Shown one piece after another: positions 55,057 to 64,000 of a DNA stretch of 64,000 nucleotides. Position numbers and translations under genes: made by a program. The notes under the pieces were generated by a model. That model ran no database searches and was not told the origin of the DNA. It saw nothing but the letters and a program-made list of their open reading frames with translations. The first letter of the stretch is position 1. Every line of letters starts with the position of its first letter. The stretch lies in the NCBI RefSeq assembly GCF_964204865.1, contig NC_135255.1:22969135-23033134 (forward strand), written 5' to 3'. This stretch comes from Styela clava. Its lineage: Eukaryota; Chordata; Ascidiacea; Stolidobranchia; Styelidae.

Positions 55057-58000
55057 ATGGAAACAACAAAAGTTCCTTTTGCATTGGAAGGTTGGACTAT
55101 TCCAGTAGCTTTGTTCAGTAACGATACAATGGATGCGATACCTGATGAGATTATTCGGCATATTCTACATTATCTTCCTTACGATGAAGTTAGCAAATCG
55201 AGAATGGTAAGTGTGGAAGGGTGTTTGTTGCTATACCGATAGTCCGTCCACAAGTTCATACCGGTAGGCTACGGTAATTATTACCGGTACCGGTACCGGG
55301 TTTGTGTTTATGCCCATTTTGGAGTAAAAATAAACTTTCAGTATGTCTAATACCGTACTGGTAGCTGAACAAAGCATGAACAGGCTTATTACAGACTATA
55401 AGAATACCGATCTACTGGTAGCGGTACTTGTTCCAGTGCCAAAAGTGTTCTCTTCCAGCCTTGCGTTGTGTTACCACTACCAGACTGTATGTCTCTTCAG
55501 TCCTTAGGCTTCAGGGCTTGCTGGCTTACAAGATAATATTTTTAATGGCTAAAACACATCCTTTTTTACTATCATGAAATGTTTTATTATGTTTTACCCA
55601 TTTCTTTGTTTTATTTGTCTTTGTTCAGTTGTTCATCGTCGTTTGTTTGTTCCACATTAGAATGTATGATGTGTGTAGTTACGGTACTGTGCGTGTCCCT
55701 ATGGCACTTGACACCTAATTATAATGATTGTATTTATTCAGATATGTAGAAGATTTAACACCCTTGGAGGCCAAGTTTTGAATGATGGGTTCAGAAGAGT
55801 TCGCTTATTTCATACTCAATGTCTAAAGGAAGTGGGTAGCTTATTAAAATCTTTTGTCATCAATAGAGTAAGTGGGTAGGCCACTACAATATGGCACAAT
55901 TCTTTGATTACAGAGTAGCTCCGATATTGGATGAGATCAAATATAATGATGAATACAAACCTCTTCTTTACGAGACAGTCTGATGGCATTTACTCTTTAT
56001 ATTGCAACATAATTGGCATACCACAATGTTCAATAAACTAAAAAAAAACTTTGGATTTTTTGCCCTCGTATATGGAATAAATAGTTTTTTTTTTATAGTT
56101 CTATATGTTGAGACATTCTGATACTCAAATAGGGAGGGAGTCGCATTCTATCATATTGATCAGGAAGTGTCTGTAAACAAGAAGAAGGAAAGCATTGTTT
56201 TGACACAACCTCGCTAAATCACCAATGAATTGCTTAATTGTCATTTGACTCTTTGTTGTGACGCATCGTGCTGAATTTTAGGAATAAGCTAAACATCGCA
56301 CCTGTTCTAGGTTCTAATCACATGGGGCATAAGTATGTGAAAGAAGATTGTTAGACTTCTCACTGTCAAAGGGTGGTTCATGTCAGTAACGGCCTCCGCC
56401 ACAATTAATGTCTATGCGTCTGCTATCTAATCCCATACCCGACATGGACTGGTAATCGGACGAGAGGTCGTGGTTCACCAAATGGATATACCATCATATG
56501 TACTTTCCTCTCTCCTGGGGTAAATCTTATCCTACTTGAGATGTAGTGGCAAATAGGGTTGTTCTGAACAATTGAAATTGATTTAGACCGTGTCGCTTTA
56601 CTTTTTGTAGATCAAAGATGAACTTCCAAGACGAGAATCTGAAAGGCGTAAACATCATTTGTACCCACGTCACGATGTTCTGCAAGCCATTGAAACAAGA
56701 TTATCGCTACTTCGCATGACGTACAGTCGACTCATCAGCGTGGGAAGTATTTGCTTCATTCCAGGGAAAGTGAGTCAGTTATAGGCTTATCATAGGTTTC
56801 AGTTTAGCTGGATTCGTCTCGATTTTGACAAGCTGCACCAGTGTCTTGTCTAGTAGACTTGAATGTCCCAGTCATGCAGTATGTCAGTGATGAATATTTT
56901 TTTATTTTAATATTGGTACAACATTTTTTGTTTTGTTAATGGAGGTTATTTATCACTGATTTACGACTTACTTTACTATTTTAGTGAGAGAGAGAACACT
57001 ACAATATTGTTGCGTCATAGGTTTTACCGGTATATGCTAAATACGTCAATTTAACATCTAACGTTCTCCGTACTGCCATTGAATTATCCAAAACGCCAAA
57101 AATGAAGTGCATGTTTTCTAAACCCTCAAAATCGGAACCAAGGTTCATCCAATCCCTACTGTGACGGTTTTTTGTTTTATATATATGGTAATCCCAGTTG
57201 GATTTTTTAACTTTTCTTTTAAGCAAGGTTGCACATATTTTCTCAAGAATAAGAGGAGATTGAGCTCTGAGAGAAGTTACAGGCGACCAGTATTTAAGCA
57301 TTGCTCTCTTGTTTCTACCTCTAATACAAAATCATGATTCTTATTCCAGGTTTTGGACGAACTATTCCGAATTCTTGGAATTGTACAAGAGCGCGGCACA
57401 CCAATACAGAACAGTCTTCCATTACTCCGGGTATGTCAAATACTACGGGCATGTCAAATTAATGCAATACTTGGTACTCCCGTAGTATGTGTACCAGGTT
57501 AGGCCATAATTTTATTCGATTTTCCCTATTTCAGTTCTATTACGATTTCGGGGACTGTTTGTGTTAGCCAAGTGAATAGGTTTCAGTTTCTTTACACAAC
57601 TTGATGTAAAAAAGGCGAACAAAATTATGTACCTCCATATTAGTGCACATACTTCTGGAGCACCCAAAACTTTAACCTATTTTTCTGCCTATCCAATTTT
57701 CAAATGGATTTTAATTAGAGTGAGCCTCTCCAAAGACACAAAAATTATGACCCCTGCTATTTCTGAAAAACACTTTTTGTTTTGTTGTGCAGGTATTTTG
57801 TGCACCATGTTTGTTGATGAATGATGAAAAAAATGAGAAGTGACAAACGAAAACAAAAAAATAAATGCATTGCAGCCAGAAAATTATTAAAATTACACAT
57901 ATGATGAATTTATGTAAAACTGCCTGTAATGAGCTATTATAGTTCCGAATTATTGAAGCATTACCCAGCCAATAATTATTGTACAAGAACAATTCTTGTG

Positions 58001-60368
58001 AATAACCTTTGACCTTTTCAGGAAATGAGAGATATTTCCTCAATGGCAATGGAGCATTTCGAAGAAGAGATTCTGCCACATGTCGACTCCACAGACATAG
58101 CTGCTGGGAAAAGTATTCCAGGTTTGGAGATTAGTACCACTTTGGTATGCGATCTCACTTACCCAACATGATTGCAATCTCATATAGATGTTTCCATTGA
58201 ATTCAGTTCATATCAACACTTATATCGCATATAGAAGTAACTGGAGATTTATTTTTTGGAATAGTTTGAAATCACAATCAATAGAGCCACAGTGTATTCA
58301 ACTGGAGCCCATCTCTGGCACCAGAACTTGAACTTACCTCGGAGCTAGGCTCCAGCTTTTTTGGTATCACCACTACAATGAAACATTGGCCCAAATGCAG
58401 TTTCACAACTGTGACAGACTTGACAGGGTAATGAAAGAGTCTCAAGTTTCAAAATTATGCAAATTTAACTTGAAACTTTAAATTAGAATTTGCAATAAAC
58501 TGGCGCTCCAGAAGTATGTGTACCAATGTGAATGCGACAACTAGGCCCGGCAGCCTCTTTCAGCAACTCTTACTTCATTTCCAGATTTCTTAATGCCTTC
58601 TGATTTCTTACTTCCTACACCTTGTCAAAGTCCAAATGAAACACCGACAACGCCACCATCAAGTAGGAGACCGATCAAGAGACAGAATAGAATAAATCAT
58701 ACAGTAAAACTATATGATAAGGTAACTAGAAGTTCTGTTTGTGTGAGACTTTCCTCAACCTTTTTCGTTAAATTCCTCTGTTCGTTTATTTTGGAACCCT
58801 TTATTTCTTCGTCATCTTGTGTAAAAAGTAGTTTATTTGTTCAATCTTTGAATGAAGATTCAACTAGTATTAGACGTCAGTAGCACTCGTACGTTTGTAC
58901 AGTTCAAGTAGTTCACGTGCGGATAAACTGGCATTATTGTAGTATTAATAAAGAATATTAGTGGTTGTATTTCGGCAAAATTACTGCCCAATTGGCAAAC
59001 ATTGAATATTACCCTTTCTTTATGTCAGAGTCCTTTTTTATGACCCCCGATAAATAAATTGAAAATTGAATTACACAGAAAATATTCAAAAATAAATAAC
59101 AAAACTTACAATTATTCTAATGACCCATGTTCTTGCATATTCTCGCACGAAAGATCGAACCGTGGCCTTTATTTCTGTGATAGTGGCTCTCAGTACTGGT
59201 TCCAAATTTGATTGATATTTAGTTTTAGCATGGGGTATTGTTGGAAAAGATTTTAGTGCAACCCCATTGAGTTACCCACCAGTTTAAAAACCCTTATTTT
59301 TGGGTCCCACTCAGCCATTAATTTTGATTTCACAGCGTAGGACAGTGCTAATGCATCAAGTCTTTTTATTCAGCTTTCAAGTCAAAATCGAATGATTTCC
59401 CGACAACGTGTACGAATTAATCAGTTAGAAAATGTAACGACCTCTCTCTCTCTCACGGTCAATGAACAGAAGGGGCAGATATCTGAAATTGTAAGTTGTT
59501 ATCAATGCATTCAGTTCTTTTTGTTGACAATTTTGCTTTTTGGGCTCGTTTTCTTTATAACATGAAATCACAGCATCACTTTGAAAAAGGGTACTCCTGT
59601 AGTATGTGTACCCTGTAGTATGTTTACCAGGTTAAGGTTAGGCCATAATTTTGTTCCGATTTTCCTTATTTTTTTAGTTCTATTACAAGTTCGAGGACTG
59701 TCTGTGTTAGCCAAGTGAATATACCCCTTTTACATAACTTGATGTAGGTAGGCGAACAAAATTAGTTACCTCCATATTGGTACACACACTTCCGGAGCGC
59801 CTGAAAAAGGCCCACAAATATATTCTTTAAGTTGAATAATGTTTGTCTGAGGAAGTCTGACCTTGGTCAGACAAAAACGTTACAGAAATATATTTGTGTT
59901 AGTGTGCTCTTGAATCACTTAGAATAGTTATCTGTAATCTTGCTACATCATCCTTGTATTATATGCATACGGTTCCACCGGCACAAAAGCATAGAAGAGG
60001 ATAAGTAGTTAGTGTCGCAGAAACCCAAACCATTAGCTAAGTTCATCGCTTTAATCACAGACCAACCGAGTCCACTATGAGAGTTATAATATAAATAAGA
60101 ATTGCGTATTCTCTTTTCATGACATGTTATTGTTTATTGCAAATTTCATTGTCAGATGAAGCAACTGGGAGTTCTTCAAGGATTGTTCGGAGACCAACGC
60201 AGGGTACCGTCATCCTCTGTTCCTTGTACCTTCAGAGATTTCAACAACAACATACTCTCTTTGGAAGAAGATTTCTTAGACGAATTATGCCCTACCGAAA
60301 AAGGAATTTTACCAGATAGGACTGATTTAGCGAACGCCAGAAAAGCAAAAAGACGAAAGAAAGACTGA
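55057..60368 (+). CDS. FBXO28: F-box only protein 28, eight coding exons
   Basis: Coding exons: 55057-55206, 55742-55831, 56611-56769, 57350-57430, 58022-58121, 58585-58721, 59374-59490, 60156-60368. All introns are GT-AG and phases agree, giving 348 residues, close to the 368 of the vertebrate protein. The F-box (about 25-65: DAIPDEIIRHILHYLPYDEV) binds SKP1 in an SCF ubiquitin ligase. The diagnostic core matches FBXO28: LPRRESERRKHHL, ETRLSLLRMTY, CFIPGKVLDELFRIL and MRDISSMAMEHFEEEILP. A coiled-coil-like stretch (SRQRVRINQLENVTT) and a basic nuclear-type C-terminus (KAKRRKKD) follow, also as in the family. FBXO28 is a nuclear SCF receptor; the exon 5 donor (ATTCCAG before gtttgg) is chosen because the next donor would give a stop. 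Confidence 0.92.
57473..57664. mobile_element. MITE in FBXO28 intron 4
   Basis: Ends GGTACTCCCGTAGTATG and CATACTTCTGGAGCACC. The flanking 8-bp duplications are CAATACTT and CAAAACTT (7 of 8). It belongs to a subfamily distinct from 3052 that shares only the termini and GGTTAGGCCATAATTTT. Confidence 0.8.
58503..58545. repeat. Half copy of the same MITE family
   Basis: GGCGCTCCAGAAGTATGTGT starts a terminus that stops after about 25-40 bp. It lies about 80 bp upstream of the acceptor of exon 6. Confidence 0.5.
59590..59801. mobile_element. MITE in FBXO28 intron 7
   Basis: Ends GGTACTCCTGTAGTATG and CTTCCGGAGCGCC, with a perfect 8-bp duplication TGAAAAAG (59582-59589 and 59802-59809). Same subfamily as 57473-57664. 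Confidence 0.85.
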
Positions 60369-60823
60369 TTGATACACGACTGTGGGGCAGCTTGGAAATC
60401 CACAATAAAATCAGAATCATTGTTTTTCATGAAAGTTGATTTTGCTTCATACAACCAGTTACTGAGGAGCTAAATATTTCTCAGATAGTTATACTGAAAA
60501 ACTGGTTTTACCTAATAGGCAGAGCTACCATTGATATGAACCCAAAAATGGTTTGTCATTGTGTCAATTAATTTGCTGTTATTAAGTAATGAATGCGCGT
60601 AGCAATCAATGGGGTTGTAAAATAGTATTTCTAACGAATCATTCATTCGAAATGACCAATCTAAGCGCCTGGTATAAGAACCTCTACCCATAAAATAAGG
60701 ACACATGTCAATATAGGGACGTTTCTTAGAAATAAGGACAAAAATATTTTTTAGGACAAAGACCTTCAAAATAAGGACAAATCTCAGAAATAAGGACGTT
60801 ATGGCAGCCCTGCTTATAGGCCT

Positions 60824-60960
60824 GATTCAACGAACGCTAGACAAGCAAAAAGACAGAAAAAATAGGATAATGATTGACAAACAGCTGTGGGGTAGTTCGA
60901 AAAGCTAAAATAGAATCTGAATTTTTCATATATGATGATTTTACTTATACAATTTCAACT
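60824..60960 (+). pseudogene. Decayed duplicate of the last FBXO28 exon
   Basis: Resembles 60330-60455: codons for NARKAKRRKK become NARQAKRQKK, followed by a stop, and the 3' UTR sequence (CTGTGGGG, then AATCTGAATTTTTCAT) is also matched. The spacer between the copies contains AGGAC-rich repeat sequence ending in a hAT-like terminus (GGCAGCCCTG) at about 60806. Confidence 0.65.
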
Positions 60961-61638
60961 TGAAACTTTAAAATTAATATAAGTATTAAGTGGTAAAAAA
61001 AATGTTGATAGTTAGATTTTGTTGTTTACATGACGTATTAAAAATGTGAAAAATTAGATTGTTTCAGAGCTGGAGCCACTGAAATGTCTGGCAACTCCAT
61101 CTAACATGGTAAGCTTGGCTGCGGCTGCATCAAAATGCCACGGCTCCAGTTCTGGCTGTACAGCCAGAAGTGCTTAAATTAATATCCATTTTGTGTATAG
61201 GGTAGCCCAAATGTAGACTGACCTTTATTGAATTTGAAAAAACTTGAAGTTATTATTCGGGCGGCCCTATATATTGGTAATTATAGTGTACTTAGGATGT
61301 TCTATTGTTTTGGGGAAGCTGTTAGTCTAACTTTAAAGCAAAGTCATGCACACTCTGTAGAAAATTGATTTCCGACTTGCGGTGAGCACTGAAGTGCCAA
61401 GGGCTGCTAAGAGTATAGTAATTATATATAGAAATATAATTTAGAATTGTATGTCTCAGATTTCTTTCCTTTCACAATATGTTATCACAAATTATGTCAT
61501 CCATTAGTGAAATAAATATTTCTTTAATAGAAAAGGATTTTCATGTCGCAGGGGAGAGCGAAAGCAAACGGATTAGTCACAATGCGAACCATGCATTTTC
61601 AACTGGTTACTGGTTCATTCATACGGGAATAGCTATCT

Positions 61639-61905
61639 CAATGTTCCCTCTAATTTTTTTTAGTAAGCGTGCGCAGAAATTTTGGTGTGTGCGCACTTTT
61701 TTGGAAATGACCAATATTTGTGCAATAACCAATAAAGAAATTTGGGCGTTCTAACTGGGTAATAAGTGGGCCAACAACAAACTTTCTCAACCTGCCAACC
61801 GAGCACATAGTTACATTACATCGAAATACGTCTGCCGCAGTAAATCTATGCGTGTGCGCAACCTCTGACAGCTGTGTGCGCGCGCACACCTTAGAGGGAA
61901 CACTG
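61639..61905. mobile_element. hAT-type MITE with 8-bp TSD
   Basis: Termini CAATGTTCCCTCTAA and TTAGAGGGAACACTG. Perfect target duplication AGCTATCT (61631-61638 and 61906-61913). The interior is rich in GTGTGCGCGC. No coding capacity. Confidence 0.9.
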
Positions 61906-62283
61906 AGCTATCTAGTAAATTGATACATTACTATTAACATGATTGGATTACCTCAAAGCAAGGATGTTAGCTTTGCTTGCACTATATGAACGATTAATCG
62001 CACTCCGTATTTAGGGTGGTGTGGCTGACAATTTTTTACCCGGTTAAAGGTGGCTGCGGCTCATGGTAGACAAAATTGCAATCTTATTGTCTTATGTTTA
62101 TCTCAAAATAAAGAAATTAGGATAAGACAGCCTAATCCCGGAACGGCGAATCCCAGCTTTTGTCTGCTGGGAATGCATGGGAATAGTCATTTTTCAATAA
62201 TCTAGCGTGCAAGAACTTTCATATGTGGATGAATCAATACTGATCCTATTAGATTGGGTGGGACAATGTCATATAGGGAACAC

Positions 62284-63861
62284 TAGGGTGACCCTATTTC
62301 CAAACCCTGAAAGGAGGACACATCGTTTGGTGGAACAATATTACACCGTGCCTGATATATATATACATTATGTATGTACTAAATTCTCCACAATTAAAAA
62401 TCTAAGTGACGATAGACGATGTGACGGCAATATGGACCTTTCCCCGAGCATCGTCTTCCTTGTTTACTTCGTAACATTGGCCAATCAGCAAGATGCAAAA
62501 AGTAACGTAATTACTCCCAAAATAGTCCCGAAAATTTTGTAATGATTAAGTATAGAAAGAATTTTTCGGGGGTCAAAGGTCGGGGAAAGGTCCATAATGC
62601 ATTATTGTCTTGGCAACGATCAACTGTAGCCACAAGTAATGCACTCCGCTTCGCTATCAAATCTAAAGCATGAATACTTTTGCTTCAGTAGATGGGTAGA
62701 AAAAAAATATTTTTCTTTTCGGCTTAATTTACTGTGTCTACTGACGTAATTTTCTGCTAAGATCGAAACTCCACCAAATTGCTAAATACAAGATGCAATG
62801 ACGTAAAAGATAATTGCGGAACAACACGATTTTTAGGTGATGAACAAGTATGCATTTAACACTGAGCAGTGGTTCTTAAAATTTGCGAGTCTGCCAAACC
62901 CCGGAAGCTATTGTACAAGCTCTCTCTTTAAACCCCCATTCAACGGCTGAAATTAGGAGCGCAATTAGAACTCACAACAAGAGACCTGTGCTCAAATATA
63001 TGGACACGTAGCCACCCAGTGGGAATAATTTTGATGACGTCATAGCGAAAAAAAAAGTAATGGCCTTCTGGAGAAAAATTTTATCTTCAACCACTAAAAA
63101 TTTCAAAGCAATTGGTCCAGTATTCGAAGAGAAAAGCGATTTCTTTAAAACGTGTCAAAGAACAAGGACACTAAGAACAACAACAACATAATATTGAAAC
63201 GATCGCTATGTCCACTACGTGTCCAATAAAGAAACTAATTTTGTGCATGGTTATAAATATTCCATGGCGTGGAAATAGTCATTGTTGTTTCACAAAGGCA
63301 TTGGCAGCATTAATCTTTCGCTGTATTATAATTGCTCTTTGGAGATGATATGATACCTCAAAAATGTCGGTATCTCAGTCGTTTCTCAAACTGCATTCGA
63401 ATGCGGATCAGAGCGTTTTTTCATGGATTTTTGCCGGAATTAACATAGTCTACCATATGACTTAGCGCAGGGGTCGGCAACCTACGGCCCGTGACGGTTT
63501 ACTGAACTAGTCAAAACAGCTGTTTTGACGATCATATTCTTTACGTAACAGAATTTATTGTGAGACACGTGTAGACCCATAACAACCAAAGATATTTTGA
63601 ACCCATTTTGTATTCGGGGTTTATTAGGGTATTTATGAACCTATATGGTATCTCAATGCCTTGCTTGTCATATGTGTATTGGTAATGACAACTTTCTACT
63701 TACTTTAACATTTTCTTAATCATCATAAAATGTTGATTGTGTCATAAAAGAATTTTAAATATTTGATTCCTTTTGACTTTTTAGAGCGTCCTCGGAGAAC
63801 ATAAAACTTTTAACGAAAAGTGAAGACAAATCCTCCAAAAGGAGGACGTATGGTCACCCTA
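62284..63861. mobile_element. Non-autonomous hAT element with nested termini
   Basis: Ends TAGGGTGACC and GGTCACCCTA with a perfect 8-bp duplication GGGAACAC (62276-62283 and 63862-63869). Subterminal AGGAGGAC motifs are near both ends. Two further hAT-like left ends lie inside, CAGTGGTTCTTAAA near 62866 and CAGGGGTCGGCAACC near 63469, without clear partners. No transposase frame. Confidence 0.85.
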
Positions 63862-63869
63862 GGGAACAC

Positions 63870-64000
63870 GTACCAGTATCTGTTTGTTGTCGGTGTCGAA
63901 ATGCCTCATATTTATTTATTTGCGTTTTGGCCTGTCTTTATATTTTGTATTTTCTTGCTTTATGTTAAAGAAGCAGAAATAACTATCTTTTTGGTTAAAT
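63870..64000. other. Window edge, nothing recognised
   Basis: Short AT-rich tail with no feature. Confidence 0.4.

Noticed and set aside
57711-58079. 122-codon minus-strand ORF overlapping FBXO28 exon 5
   Set aside because: It is antisense to a conserved exon and intron and has no recognisable domain.

Overview
The window is animal nuclear DNA: AT-rich, with short spliced introns, low gene density and a very dense, nested load of DNA transposons. The only confidently orthologous host gene is FBXO28, which places it in a bilaterian animal. The small introns, single-exon BTB/BACK/Kelch gene, Polintons and short palindromic MITEs fit a tunicate (ascidian) best; that species-level guess is an inference.

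Layout. 0-0.9 kb: decayed pogo/Tigger transposase. 2.5-5.5 kb: nested hAT-type elements and a MITE with readable 8-bp target-site duplications. 8.8-10.9 kb: isolated copy (R1) of a Polinton/Maverick end. 11.5-13.5 kb: envelope-glycoprotein-like ORF on the minus strand, with a poly(A) tail and two identical 99-bp flanking repeats. 13.6-17.7 kb: complete MULE (FLYWCH plus MULE transposase) whose terminal inverted repeats are arrays of 16-bp units, with a 9-bp target duplication. 17.8-36.4 kb: composite Polinton with inverted arms (R2 and R3, each joined to a polB copy), a chromodomain integrase, an intact packaging ATPase, a small basic protein, an OB-fold protein, an unrecognised membrane protein and a tandemly duplicated gene block. 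A 2.5-kb hAT element sits inside one polB copy. 36.4-48 kb: mostly intergenic, with piggyBac and polB relics, possible exons of an unrecognised minus-strand gene and old repeats. 48.2-50.1 kb: intact BTB-BACK-Kelch gene. 52.0-54.3 kb: element with 142-bp inverted repeats, a THAP-like start and a YqaJ nuclease fragment. 55.1-60.4 kb: FBXO28 in eight coding exons with MITEs in its introns, followed by a decayed copy of its last exon. 61.6-63.9 kb: a MITE and another hAT element.

How the parts work together. The Polinton genes form a replication, integration and virion set: protein-primed polymerase B, integrase, packaging ATPase, ssDNA-binding-like OB protein and small basic protein. No major capsid protein or protease gene was recognised, and most genes are broken, so the composite looks dead or incomplete. 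The best candidates for undescribed biology are a small two-exon gene repeated at all three Polinton ends, and a membrane-protein gene divergent from polB across a 90-bp spacer holding a perfect inverted repeat. The two intact host genes, Kelch-like and FBXO28, are both probable substrate receptors of cullin-RING ubiquitin ligases (CUL3 and SCF types respectively).
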